Assembly (NCBI RefSeq): GCF_008124605.1
Contig: NZ_VRYN01000001.1
Span: forward strand, 1 to 64,000
Direction: 5' to 3'
Length of the DNA stretch: 64,000 nt
Source: Halobacterium salinarum DSM 3754
GTDB lineage: Archaea > Halobacteriota > Halobacteria > Halobacteriales > Halobacteriaceae
The translations under genes and the position numbers were made by a program. The notes below the pieces were generated by a model. It saw only the letters and a list, made by a program, of their open reading frames with translations, did not search any database and was not told the origin of the DNA. Positions 8,926 through 17,411 of this stretch are shown here, in pieces; position 1 is the first letter of the stretch; each line of letters begins with the position of its first letter.

Positions 8926-11166
8926 ATGCCCAAACTACGTAGTGCGTTCGCTTCGATTGGTGATCGCGTCCAAGCGCGGCCAGTCGCAACACTGCTCATC
9001 GCAGGACTGCTCATCCTGGTTGCGATCGGCGGCGCCGCACAGATCACGAGCGTCACCGGAGACGACGCGTTCGTCGGGAGCAACCCCACCTACGAAGCGT
9101 TCTCCGATTCGTTCGACCACGGGAACATCGCGGTGCTCATCCGGGGTGACATCACGGAGCCGTCGGCGATCGAGGCGATCGACCGCTACGACAGGCGGAT
9201 GTCACAGACACAAGACGTGTATGCAGTGCGCAGTCCCGCCGACCAGGTGCGGGCTGCGTACGGCCGCATCCCGGACTCGAAGTCGAAAATCGAGTCCGTG
9301 ATCGGGTCCCCCGATTACACCACGATCCAGATCGCCACCGACACCGACCTCACACAACAACAGCAACGCCCGATCTACACCGAGGCTGTGAGCACCAGCG
9401 ACTGGGCGCGGTTCCCCGCCAGCGTGACCGCCACCGTCACGGGTGACGCGGCGTTCTCCGCGCAGCTCTCGACGGTCATCCAGCAGAGCACGCAGAAGCT
9501 GCTGGGGCTGGCAGTCGGCCTGATGGTGATCGCGTTGTTCTTCCTGTTCCGCGGGGTTCGACTCCGCCTGCTGCCCATCGTCGCCGTCTTCGTGGGCGTC
9601 ATCTACACGTTCGGCGCGATCGGCTACGGCGGGATCCCGAACTCCACGATGACGAGCGCGGTGTTCCCCATCCTGATCGGGCTGGGGATCGACTACTCCG
9701 TGCAGTTCCACGAGCGGTACGAAGAGGAACTAGAGACGCATCCGCCCCGCGAGGCGCTCCCGAACGCCCTCGGCGGGGTTGGGCCGCCGGTCCTCATCGC
9801 GATGCTCGCGGCAGCCCTCGGGTTCGGTGCGACCTGGGTGTCGACGTCCTCGCCGGCGATCATCTGGTTCGCACAGACGTCCATCCTCGGCGTGTTGCTC
9901 ACGTACGCCGCCGGTATCCTGGTGTTGCTCGCCGGGCTGACGATCTACATCCGGCGCTGGGGCGACGACAGTCCGGCGGCGGCCGACGGCGGAGACCCCG
10001 AGGCCGCGCACGCTGAGGTCGACGAGGACTCGCGTATCGGCCTCGTGGGGTCGACGCTCGGCCGGACGTCGCGGATCCTCGCAAGCCACCCGATGACGGT
10101 GCTTGCGATCGCGCTCGTCCTGTCGGGCGTCGGCTTCCAGGTCGCCAGTTCGCTGGGGACGCTCGCGGACACCGAAGAGTTCATCCCCCAGGACTTGCCC
10201 GCATACGTCGACCTCCAGCAGTTCCGCTCTCAGACCGGTGGCGGAACGAGCACCAGCTACGACGTGCTCGTCACCGGCACCCACCTCAAACACCCTGAAA
10301 CGTTGCGCTGGATGGACGGCCTCAACGACGTTGCCACACAAGCCCCACTAGTCGAAGGCGTGGACACGCCCGCTGGGGCTGTGAAACAGTACAACGGCGG
10401 TGAGATCCCGCGCACGACCAGTGGCGTCGAGCGCGTCCTCGCGCAGATGCCGACCGAGCAGCGCCAGCGGTATTACAACGACGGGCGCGCACACATCACC
10501 GTGGCGTCCCCACAGGACATGACCACCGGGCAGGTGTTGTCGTTCCTGGAGAACTCACAGGAGTCACTGGATTACAGCAACCCGCCGCCGGGAGTTACTG
10601 CTGAGGTCACCGGCACGTCGTCGATCGCGGTGCCGTCGATCATCGACCAGATCAACTCGCGGAACACCACGACCGGCCTGGGCATCCTGTTCGTGTTCGC
10701 GCTCCTCGGGTTGTACTACCGGGACCTCGTGAAGGCGGTGGCACCACTGGTGCCGATGGTGTTCGTCATCGGCTGGCAGAACATCTACATGCTCGCGCTG
10801 GACATCCCCGTGTCGCCGCTGGGTGCCAGCCTGGGCGCGATGACCGTCGGCATCGGCGCCGAATACACGATCATCGTCATGGAGCGCTACTACGAGGAGA
10901 AACAGCACAACGGCTACGGTCGCCTCGACGCCGTGGAGATCGCGGCCAGCCGCGTCGGGAAAGCCATCACCGTCTCCGGGATGACGACGGTGTTCGGGTT
11001 CTCGGCGCTGATCCTGTCACCGTTCCCGGTGCTCAGCAGCTTCGGGTTCCTGACCGTCGGCGTGATCTTCCTCACGCTGATCGCGTCACTGGCGACGCTG
11101 CCCCCGACGCTGGTGGTGCTCGATGGGCTGGCCGAGCGGGTCGCGGCGTTCCGCGCCGCCGACTAG
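8926..11166 (+). CDS. RND superfamily (MMPL/HAE3-type) permease
   Basis: A 746-residue polytopic membrane protein with the RND architecture: one N-terminal helix, a large extracytoplasmic loop (about residues 45-180), a five-helix bundle, then the same layout repeated (helix near 390, loop 410-580, five helices to the end). The helix-4 type motif LIGLGIDYSVQFHERYEEE in the first half and TVGIGAEYTIIVMERYYEE in the second mark the proton-relay region of MMPL/HAE3 proteins. The archaeal family is thought to export lipids or hopanoid-like molecules, but no substrate can be read here. It follows the COG1361 surface protein by 20 bp, suggesting one operon. The stop lies in a CTAG. Confidence 0.88.
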   Translation: MPKLRSAFASIGDRVQARPVATLLIAGLLILVAIGGAAQITSVTGDDAFVGSNPTYEAFSDSFDHGNIAVLIRGDITEPSAIEAIDRYDRRMSQTQDVYAVRSPADQVRAAYGRIPDSKSKIESVIGSPDYTTIQIATDTDLTQQQQRPIYTEAVSTSDWARFPASVTATVTGDAAFSAQLSTVIQQSTQKLLGLAVGLMVIALFFLFRGVRLRLLPIVAVFVGVIYTFGAIGYGGIPNSTMTSAVFPILIGLGIDYSVQFHERYEEELETHPPREALPNALGGVGPPVLIAMLAAALGFGATWVSTSSPAIIWFAQTSILGVLLTYAAGILVLLAGLTIYIRRWGDDSPAAADGGDPEAAHAEVDEDSRIGLVGSTLGRTSRILASHPMTVLAIALVLSGVGFQVASSLGTLADTEEFIPQDLPAYVDLQQFRSQTGGGTSTSYDVLVTGTHLKHPETLRWMDGLNDVATQAPLVEGVDTPAGAVKQYNGGEIPRTTSGVERVLAQMPTEQRQRYYNDGRAHITVASPQDMTTGQVLSFLENSQESLDYSNPPPGVTAEVTGTSSIAVPSIIDQINSRNTTTGLGILFVFALLGLYYRDLVKAVAPLVPMVFVIGWQNIYMLALDIPVSPLGASLGAMTVGIGAEYTIIVMERYYEEKQHNGYGRLDAVEIAASRVGKAITVSGMTTVFGFSALILSPFPVLSSFGFLTVGVIFLTLIASLATLPPTLVVLDGLAERVAAFRAAD

Positions 11167-11167
11167 C

Positions 11168-11992
11168 TCAGTACACGTCGTCGACGTCGTCGGCGACGTG
11201 GCTGTGCTCGGCCGCCGGGAACGATCCGGATTCGACCGCGTCGACGTAGTCGTCGACCGCGGCCGCCATTTCTCGGTTCACGTCCCCGAACTGCTTGGAG
11301 AACGGCGGGCTGCGTTCTGACATCCCGATCACGTCCGAGATCACGAGCACCTGGCCGTCGGTGTCCGGCCCCGCGCCGATACCGATGGTCGGGATGTCGA
11401 TGGCGTCGGTGATGTCGGCGGCGACGTTCGCCGGCACGTGTTCGAGCACGAGCGCGAACGCGCCGGCGGCCTCGTGGTCGCGCGCCAGATCCAGCATGCG
11501 CTCGGCGCTGTCCTGGTCGGTGCCCTGCCGGAAATACCCCCCGAGCTGGTTGACGTGCTGGGGGGTCAACCCGAGGTGCGCCATCACGGGAATCCCCAGC
11601 GACGTGAGCGTCTCGGTCAGCGACACCGTGTGCGGCCCGGATTCGAGTTTCACCGCGTCGGCGTCCTCCTCTTTGAGCATGCGACCGGCGTTTCGCACGC
11701 TCTCGGTCTCGTCGGCGCCGAAGCTCAGAAACGGCATGTCCGCGACGACGACCGCGTCCGCGGTGGCGCGTGCGACCGCGCCGGTCGCCGACGCGATCTC
11801 GTCGACGGAGACGGGCAGCGTCGTGTCGTATCCGAGCTTCGCGTTCCCGACGCTGTCCCCGACCAGGATCATGTCGACGCCGGCGTCGTCGACCACCGAC
11901 GCCGTGGGGGCGTCGTACGCGGTCAGCATCGTCACCGGGTCGGTTTCCTCGTCGGTGTTGCCCGCACGCCGCACTGAATTCACCGTTGGCAT
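11168..11992 (-). CDS. panB: 3-methyl-2-oxobutanoate hydroxymethyltransferase (PanB)
   Basis: Transfers a hydroxymethyl group from 5,10-methylene-tetrahydrofolate-type cofactor to 2-oxoisovalerate, giving ketopantoate on the route to pantothenate and coenzyme A. The 274-residue protein has the family signatures MLTAYDAPTA (22-31), DMILVGDSVGNAKLGYDTT, the VADMPF segment, KLESG and MAHLGLTPQ, with metal-binding Asp residues in GDS and DMPF, and the PTIGIGAGPDTDGQVLV motif. Length is normal. An upstream GTTTAAC box (complement of about 12018-12024) lies some 27 bp before ATG 11992. It converges with the RND gene with only one base between stops. Confidence 0.93.
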   Translation of the reverse strand: MPTVNSVRRAGNTDEETDPVTMLTAYDAPTASVVDDAGVDMILVGDSVGNAKLGYDTTLPVSVDEIASATGAVARATADAVVVADMPFLSFGADETESVRNAGRMLKEEDADAVKLESGPHTVSLTETLTSLGIPVMAHLGLTPQHVNQLGGYFRQGTDQDSAERMLDLARDHEAAGAFALVLEHVPANVAADITDAIDIPTIGIGAGPDTDGQVLVISDVIGMSERSPPFSKQFGDVNREMAAAVDDYVDAVESGSFPAAEHSHVADDVDDVY

Positions 11993-12081
11993 ACGACGAT
12001 GTCGGTGGGTCGCGGTGTTAAACGTATGCGACGCGGCACCGTGACGGGAGAGTTAAGCACACCGCGACCATCTAGACCGGT

Positions 12082-12315
12082 GTGCCGGAACTGGAAGCAC
12101 GCACCGACCCGGACGGCGTCGACTACGCGTGGGTGATGCAGACCACGTTCGTCGTCACCATCGTCGTCGGGGCCCCCATCGTGACTGCGCTCTCGACGGG
12201 CTACTCACTCCCCACGTGGGCCTCCCGCGTGTCGTTTGCCGTGCGCATCGGCGCGATCATCTGGTTTCTGACCGCGGTCACCGTCTTCGCGTACGCGCGC
12301 CGCCACGCTGCGTGA
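12082..12315 (+). CDS. Small two-helix membrane protein (haloarchaeal, uncharacterised)
   Basis: A 77-residue protein with an acidic N-terminus (PELEARTDPDGVDY) and two membrane helices (about 20-40 and 50-72). It resembles a haloarchaeal family I remember as DUF5822, whose function is unknown. The start is GTG at 12082, supported by a GTTAAG box at about 12051-12056 giving a leaderless spacing. It is divergent from panB and convergent with the HAD phosphatase. Confidence 0.65.
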   Translation: MPELEARTDPDGVDYAWVMQTTFVVTIVVGAPIVTALSTGYSLPTWASRVSFAVRIGAIIWFLTAVTVFAYARRHAA

Positions 12316-12318
12316 CCG

Positions 12319-12891
12319 CTACACCCACTGGAAGTCAGCGCCGGCGCGCTCGGCGGTCGTCTCGTCGGACGCCGAATCCCCGACGAACAGCGTGTCAGCG
12401 GGGGCCACACCGAGTTCGGTTGTGACCCATTCGAGCGCCCGCGGGTCGGGCTTCATCGCGGGTGTCGTGTCTCGGCCCGCGACGACCGCGACCGCGTCCG
12501 CGAGCTCGTGGGCGGCTAAGGCGCGCCTGCAGGCCGCCTCGGCGTTCAGCGAGCACACACCGACGGGGACGTCGCGGGGGATGTCGTCGGCCGCGGGAAG
12601 CCGGGCGGCCGTGTCCGCGCCCGCGAGTTCGTGCTCGGTGATGATGTCGTCGACCGCCGTTCTGACGCCGGCGTCATCGGCGGTCGCCAACACCGACCAC
12701 ATGTCGGCGTCCGTGGTCTCCCGGCCGGCCTCACGGAGCACGCGGGACACCTCGGTTTTGACCGCCGCCCAGTCGACGTTCAAGCGCACGAGCGTGCCGT
12801 CGAGGTCGTAGACAACCGCCTCGTAGCCGCCTGTCACGGCACACGGTTCGCCCCCGTCGCCGTTAGTGGCTTCGGTGGTCGAAGCGGGCAC
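12319..12891 (-). CDS. HAD-superfamily phosphatase
   Basis: A 190-residue haloacid-dehalogenase-like hydrolase. Motif I is YDLDGTLV (residues 28-35) with the nucleophilic Asp, motif II the CSLNAEA segment, motif III the Lys of TPAMKPDPRALEW and motif IV VGDSASDE. The helical cap between motifs I and II and the phosphoglycolate-phosphatase-like order suggest a small phospho-metabolite as substrate, but none can be named. The first ~20 residues are low-complexity and the true start may be further in. Its stop is three bases from that of the small membrane protein gene. Confidence 0.85.
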   Translation of the reverse strand: MPASTTEATNGDGGEPCAVTGGYEAVVYDLDGTLVRLNVDWAAVKTEVSRVLREAGRETTDADMWSVLATADDAGVRTAVDDIITEHELAGADTAARLPAADDIPRDVPVGVCSLNAEAACRRALAAHELADAVAVVAGRDTTPAMKPDPRALEWVTTELGVAPADTLFVGDSASDETTAERAGADFQWV

Positions 12892-12990
12892 GCCACCTCG
12901 GGGGACTTTTCCCCGGGGCTGCCCGAGGATACCGCATGCACGACACCAGCATCACACGCAACCGCCCGCCGTGGTCGTTCGACACATCGA

Positions 12991-13506
12991 ATGTACGCAC
13001 GCATCCGTGAGGACGTCCGTGCGATGCGGCGACGCGACCCCGCAGCCGGGAGTCGCCTCGACGTCGCGCTCACGTATCCCGGCCTGCACGCCGTCTGGGC
13101 GCACGTCTTCCTCGCCGGCCCGCTGTACGACCGGTGGCCGACCGCCGGCCGCCTGGTCGCGTACTGGGTGCGGCTGCTCACTGGCATCGAGATCCATCCC
13201 GACGCCGACATCGGCCGCCGGGTCACCATCGATCACGGCCACGGCGTCGTCATCGGCGAAACGGCAGTCGTCGGCGACGACGTGCACATGTACCACGGCG
13301 TCACGCTGGGGGGCAACGACTCCCGGCCGGTCGACCGACACCCCACGGTGCGCGCCGGCGTGACGCTGGGCGCGAACGCGACGCTGCTCGGTGACATCGA
13401 AATCGGCGCGAACGCCAGCGTCGGCGCGGCGTCGGTCGTCACCGACGACGTGGCGGCCGGCGCAACGGTGACCGGCGTGCCCGCACAGCGGGTCGACGAC
13501 GCGTAG
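12991..13506 (+). CDS. cysE: Serine O-acetyltransferase-like hexapeptide transferase
   Basis: Makes O-acetylserine for cysteine synthesis. The 171-residue protein shows the catalytic YPGLHAVWAH region (CysE Asp/His-containing helix), then left-handed beta-helix repeats (IHPDADIGRRVTIDHGHGVVIGETAVVGDDV) with the catalytic DHGHGVVIGE motif and the HMYHGVTLGG stretch, ending in the VTGVPAQRV loop. It lacks the long N-terminal domain of enteric CysE (about 270 residues), as do other short archaeal and Gram-positive forms. The reading frame is open upstream, but ATG 12991 (MYARIREDVRAM) matches family starts. Confidence 0.88.
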   Translation: MYARIREDVRAMRRRDPAAGSRLDVALTYPGLHAVWAHVFLAGPLYDRWPTAGRLVAYWVRLLTGIEIHPDADIGRRVTIDHGHGVVIGETAVVGDDVHMYHGVTLGGNDSRPVDRHPTVRAGVTLGANATLLGDIEIGANASVGAASVVTDDVAAGATVTGVPAQRVDDA

Positions 13507-13515
13507 CCGCGGTGG

Positions 13516-14640
13516 TCAGTCGATCAGGCCGCGCGCGATGACTTCCTTCTGGATCTCGGAGGTCCCCTCGTAGATGGTCGTGATCTTCGAGTCGCGGTAG
13601 AACCGCTCCACGTCGAAGTCCTTGGTGTAGCCGTAGCCGCCGTGGATCTGGACCGCCTCGTTGGTCACGTCGACGGCCGCCTCGCTGGCGAAATACTTCG
13701 CTTTTGCGGCCGCGGTCTGGTGGTCCTCGCCGGCGTCGGCCATCCGTGCGGCGTCCCGGGAGAGCAGGCGGGCGGCCTGCACTTGGGTTTCCATGTCCGC
13801 GAGCTTGTGCCGGATGGTCTGGATCTCGGAGATCGGCTGGTCGAACTGCTCGCGGTCGTCGGCGTACGCGAGCGCCGCGTCGAGGGCGGCCTGGCTCAGG
13901 CCCACAGCCTGGGAGGCGATCCCGATCCGGCCGCCCGTGAGGATGTGGAGCGCGGCCGACAGCCCGCGGCCCGCCTCTGTGAGCTGGTTGCTGGCCGGAA
14001 TGCGGCAGTCGTCGAACAGCAACGACGTGGTGTCGCTGGCGCGCAGCCCGAGTTTGTCCTCCTTGGGGCCGACCGTGAGGCCGTCGGCGTCCTTGGGCAC
14101 GAGGAACTGCGTGATCTTGTCGTCGTCCCCGTCGATCTTCGCGAACACGATGACGACGCCCGAACGCTTCCCGTTCGTGATCCACTGCTTTTTCCCGTTG
14201 AGCACGAACTCGTCGCCGTCGCGGCGCGCCGTGGTGGACATCTGTGCGGGGTTCGAACCGGCGTCGGGCTCGGACAGCGCGAACGCGCCGACCGGGCGGC
14301 CGTCGGCCATCTCCGGCAGCCACCGCTCCTGTTGGTCGTCGTCGCCGAACTCCGCGATGCAGGAGGTCGCCAGGCAGTGCACCGACAGCGCGGTTGCGAC
14401 GGACAGCGCGCCGTACGCGAGCTGTTCGTTGACGACGCTGTAGGTCAGCGAGTCCACGTCCAGGCCGCCGTACGACGCCGGCGTCGTCATCGCGGTGACG
14501 CCGAGCTCCCCGAGGTCGTCCCAGACCTCTTCGGGGAACGACTGTGTGCGGTCTGCTTCGGCGGCCACCGGACGGATCTCCTCGACGGCGAACTCGCGGA
14601 CGGATTCGCGCATCCGACGCTGCTCGGCGGACAAGTCCAT
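13516..14640 (-). CDS. Acyl-CoA dehydrogenase
   Basis: FAD-dependent enzyme of fatty- or branched-chain acyl-CoA oxidation. The 374 residues cover the N-terminal helical domain (LSAEQRRMRESVREFA), the middle beta domain with the ALSEPDAGSN and WITNG signatures, and the C-terminal domain with QIHGGYGYTKDFDVERFYRD and YEGTSEIQK, where the catalytic Glu of short/medium-chain types sits. Length and motifs suit butyryl- or isovaleryl-type members, but substrate cannot be fixed. ATG 14640 is preferred over upstream in-frame starts because of a CTTTTTTCG box about 26 bp upstream on the minus strand (about 14660-14670). Confidence 0.92.
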   Translation of the reverse strand: MDLSAEQRRMRESVREFAVEEIRPVAAEADRTQSFPEEVWDDLGELGVTAMTTPASYGGLDVDSLTYSVVNEQLAYGALSVATALSVHCLATSCIAEFGDDDQQERWLPEMADGRPVGAFALSEPDAGSNPAQMSTTARRDGDEFVLNGKKQWITNGKRSGVVIVFAKIDGDDDKITQFLVPKDADGLTVGPKEDKLGLRASDTTSLLFDDCRIPASNQLTEAGRGLSAALHILTGGRIGIASQAVGLSQAALDAALAYADDREQFDQPISEIQTIRHKLADMETQVQAARLLSRDAARMADAGEDHQTAAAKAKYFASEAAVDVTNEAVQIHGGYGYTKDFDVERFYRDSKITTIYEGTSEIQKEVIARGLID

Positions 14641-14704
14641 ACACCCTCTCGTGGGTGCTGTCGAAAAAAGCTGTCTGGTTTCCGGGCTGTCCGGCGTGGC
14701 GTGG

Positions 14705-15208
14705 TCAGTCGTCGCTGAGCTGGACGTCGAGGAAGTCCTCGAGCGCGGCGATGACCGACCCGCCGACGTTGGCCTTCGTGGCACGGGCCTGCTCGACGGC
14801 CAGCACGTCCGCGTCGTCGATCTCCAGTTCCGCGGCGAGCTCCGACCGCTGGAGGCCGGCGTCCTGGCGGGCGCGCACGACGCGTTCGCCGTAATCGGAG
14901 ACCAGGTACGGCAGCTGGTCGGTTTCGTAGTTCGTGCCGTCTTCCTCCCAGTGGCTGGAGTCCCCGCGTGTCACCGCGTCGAACTGTTGGGCCTGGTTTT
15001 CAACGGCGCGCTGCGTCCGGTCGGCGTCGGCGGCGTCTCCGTCGGCGTCGGCGGCTGCGCTCTCGTCGTGGCTCGCGCAGTCCGGGCAGACGGTGAGCTC
15101 CGCCCCGGCGACGTTTGCATCCTGCAACGAGTCGGCGGTCGACCCACAGAGCTCGCAGGCCTGCCCACCGCCCCCGCTGCCGGCGCCACCGGTCGAGTAC
15201 TTCGGCAT
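14705..15208 (-). CDS. MBF1-like zinc-ribbon/HTH transcription factor
   Basis: A 167-residue protein with a four-cysteine zinc ribbon (CELCG at about 18-22 and CPDC at about 41-44), an acidic linker, and a C-terminal helix-turn-helix (about residues 105-160: GERVVRARQDAGLQRSELAAELEIDDADVLAVEQ). This is the layout of archaeal multiprotein bridging factor 1 homologues, which contact TBP or the ribosome. A strong TATTAAAATAA box (complement of about 15229-15239) lies about 26 bp upstream of ATG 15208. It is divergent from the membrane protein at 15295. Confidence 0.85.
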   Translation of the reverse strand: MPKYSTGGAGSGGGGQACELCGSTADSLQDANVAGAELTVCPDCASHDESAAADADGDAADADRTQRAVENQAQQFDAVTRGDSSHWEEDGTNYETDQLPYLVSDYGERVVRARQDAGLQRSELAAELEIDDADVLAVEQARATKANVGGSVIAALEDFLDVQLSDD

Positions 15209-15294
15209 GCGTTGCCGTACGTGGGCGATGTTATTTTAATACCCGGTTTGTGACCAAGCCATACCTAAGTACGAGGAGGCGAAAGCCACCCGAT

Positions 15295-16563
15295 ATGCGC
15301 GGGGAGTTCGCCGATCACGTGTATCTCGCGGCGCTTCACAGCCCCGAGTTCACCGACGCGTTCGGCGCTGACTACACGACGGCCGTTGAACCGCCGCGGG
15401 TATCGTCGCTGGTGCGGTCGCTGTCCGACACGCACGCGTGGGCGACGCGGGAGACCAACGTGGTTGCCGACCTGGAGCGCGGTGATTACGTTGTCTTCCA
15501 CCGCGAGTGGGGCGTGCGCGCTGTCGGCCAGGTGTGGTCGGTGAGCGTCGACAGCGACGACGTCGCACGGCACACGGCGCTCACCGATCCGGCGGGCGGA
15601 TGGGGCGTGGTCACGCTCACGAACGTCCAGCCGGCCCTGGATCACGTGTCGCTGAAATCCCTGGGGATCGACGACGTGCGCACGTCGCGGTCGCTGTACC
15701 GGCTCAGCAACGACGACACGACCGCCGACCTGTCCGGGCGCTACAGGACGGCGGCGCGGTTCGTCGAGGAGCTCGTCGAGAACCCGCTGGCGTTCGACGT
15801 GCCACCGGGCGGAACGCCTCCTGACAGGCGGCCCGCGCCCCCGGGGCAGGCCGGCGGTGGCGTGTCACTGCTCGACACCCCCGTGGAAGCCCACTTGGAC
15901 GCGCTCGACCGGGTGCGGGCGACGGCGTGGCGGGTGCTGGCGTTGGGGGTGGTCCTGCTCGCGGCGACGCTCGGCGTGGTCGAGCGGTATCGGGTGGCTC
16001 CCGAGGAGCCGTTCGCGTTCACGCCCGCCGTCTGGGTGGGCGTCGGCGCGCTGGCTGTCGGCGCGGCGCTCGCGACCGGCGTTGTGGTGCATGGCTCGCT
16101 TCGACCGCGCCCCGGGCTGCCGACGTTCACGCGCGAGCAGACGGGGGCCGTCGAGCGCGCGGGCGTGACGGACCGCGACAGCGACGCCGCCGGGCACGCG
16201 GCTGCGACCGCGGCGGCGTACTGCTCGCACATCCACGCCATCACTCGCCGCCTCGGAGCGGCAACCGGGACGGCGGCCGTCGGCGTCCTGGCGGGGGCGG
16301 TCTATCTCGCGTACGGGCTCGGCGCGCAGGTCACCACCGCCATTCGGCCGCTGTCCGTCGTTGCCTTTGTCGGGTTCCCGGCACTGATCGTGGCGGCGTT
16401 GGGGTACGCGTTCGCCGTCCACACCGACCACCGCCTGCGCTCCGTTTCCGTCGGCGAGCTGTCGGCGTCGCTGCCGGCGGTGCCACGGATGGGGGCAGCC
16501 GTCACCGCCCGCGTCCGCGCGCTCACACGCCGGCTGTTCGCGTTCGCCGAGCGCCACCGGTAG
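15295..16563 (+). CDS. Uncharacterised four-helix membrane protein with a possible EVE/PUA-like N-domain
   Basis: A 422-residue protein of unknown role. The N-terminal ~165 residues are soluble and beta-rich; the pattern GDYVVFHREWGVRAVGQVWSV (63-83) followed by WGVVTLTNVQPALDHVSLKSLGI (103-125) recalls EVE/PUA-like domains that bind modified nucleic acid bases, but this is pattern impression only. A Pro/Gly-rich linker (about 168-190) leads to two membrane helices (about 212-232 and 243-268), a cytosolic-type loop with a Cys/His-containing segment (AAAYCSHIHAITRRL) and two more helices (about 318-370). ATG 15295 has a CATACCTAAGTA box about 27 bp upstream. Fusion of such a domain to membrane helices is unusual; see findings. 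Confidence 0.6.
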   Translation: MRGEFADHVYLAALHSPEFTDAFGADYTTAVEPPRVSSLVRSLSDTHAWATRETNVVADLERGDYVVFHREWGVRAVGQVWSVSVDSDDVARHTALTDPAGGWGVVTLTNVQPALDHVSLKSLGIDDVRTSRSLYRLSNDDTTADLSGRYRTAARFVEELVENPLAFDVPPGGTPPDRRPAPPGQAGGGVSLLDTPVEAHLDALDRVRATAWRVLALGVVLLAATLGVVERYRVAPEEPFAFTPAVWVGVGALAVGAALATGVVVHGSLRPRPGLPTFTREQTGAVERAGVTDRDSDAAGHAAATAAAYCSHIHAITRRLGAATGTAAVGVLAGAVYLAYGLGAQVTTAIRPLSVVAFVGFPALIVAALGYAFAVHTDHRLRSVSVGELSASLPAVPRMGAAVTARVRALTRRLFAFAERHR

Positions 16564-16642
16564 CCTGTGGCGGCGTGCGTTTCCCAGTGCACTGGAACCA
16601 GGGCGGGCCATTTATCCCAGTCTGTCGAATACCAATTCACCG

Positions 16643-16804
16643 ATGAGCGCCAGCGAGGACATCGTGTTCACGTGCCCCCACTGCGGGGAGACCATGACGG
16701 TCAACCCCGCGATGCGGGACGCCCTCTTCTCGAACGGGTGTGTTGTCTGCGGGGCGGCCGTCGACGGCGATGCGTTCGCGCCGGCCGAGCAGTCGTGTAC
16801 GTAA
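16643..16804 (+). CDS. 53-residue zinc-ribbon microprotein
   Basis: A short acidic protein with a clean four-cysteine zinc-finger pattern: CPHCG at residues 11-15 and CVVCG at 34-38, ending in EQSCT. The two CxxC pairs are 20 residues apart. Haloarchaea encode many such small zinc-finger proteins, several of them conserved and of unknown function. It lies between the membrane protein gene and the flavin-fold gene, all on the plus strand, with its own intergenic spaces. The ATG at 16643 is the only plausible start. Confidence 0.75.
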   Translation: MSASEDIVFTCPHCGETMTVNPAMRDALFSNGCVVCGAAVDGDAFAPAEQSCT

Positions 16805-16858
16805 CCCCTGCGCTGGCGTCGCCTGCGCGTGCAGCGCCGTTCGCGCGGCGCGGATGGC

Positions 16859-16870
16859 CAAATATAAAGA
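16859..16870 (+). promoter_or_regulatory. TATA box for the flavin-fold protein gene
   Basis: CAAATATAAAGA is a strong AT-rich element centred about 35 bp upstream of ATG 16900. A GGAGG sequence at 16886-16890 sits nine bases before the start, so this gene may have a very short leader with a Shine-Dalgarno site, unlike most leaderless neighbours. Confidence 0.5.
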
Positions 16871-16899
16871 TTCCCACCGGTAAGTGGAGGCACTGACCA

Positions 16900-17358
16900 A
16901 TGGCCCTGGACCAACAGACCGAGCTGTCGCGGGCGGAGACGGACGCCGTGCTCGCCCGCAACGAAACCGGGGTGCTGTCGTTGGCGCGTGGCGACGAGCC
17001 GTACGCGATCCCGATCTCGTACGGTTACGACGCCGAGTCGCGAACCGTCTTCCTACGCCTGGTCTCGACGCCGGACAGCGAGAAGCGGGCGTTCCTCTCG
17101 TCGTCGCCGGCGGTGCGGCTGGTCGTCTCCGAGGAGTCGCCGCCCGAGTACCGGAGCGTCGTCGCTCAGGGGACGCTCACCGAGATCTCGACCGACGAGA
17201 TGACCGTCGAACGCATCGAGCAGTTCGGGGACGCGAAACGCCCGCTGTTCGAAATTTGGGGGGCTGACAAGCCCGACCTCCGCATCCAGTTGTACGAGTG
17301 TGACGCCACCACGATCAGCGGCCGCTGCATCGAGTTGGATCACGCGGCATACGCCTAA
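16900..17358 (+). CDS. Pyridoxamine-5'-phosphate-oxidase-like flavin-binding protein
   Basis: A 152-residue split-barrel protein. The pattern NETGVLSLARGDEPYAIPISYGYDAESRTVFLRL (residues 20-55) is the usual start of the PNPOx-like/nitroreductase (NimA-type) FMN-binding family, followed by VRLVVSEE and VVAQGTLTEI strands. Haloarchaeal members are common and usually uncharacterised; substrate and cofactor (FMN or F420) cannot be read. The Bat-type regulator gene follows 53 bp downstream on the same strand. Confidence 0.8.
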   Translation: MALDQQTELSRAETDAVLARNETGVLSLARGDEPYAIPISYGYDAESRTVFLRLVSTPDSEKRAFLSSSPAVRLVVSEESPPEYRSVVAQGTLTEISTDEMTVERIEQFGDAKRPLFEIWGADKPDLRIQLYECDATTISGRCIELDHAAYA

Positions 17359-17411
17359 CGGCACCGCGTCTCCCGTGGATTCTTGTACCGGCACGCGCCT
17401 CGTACTCGTAG

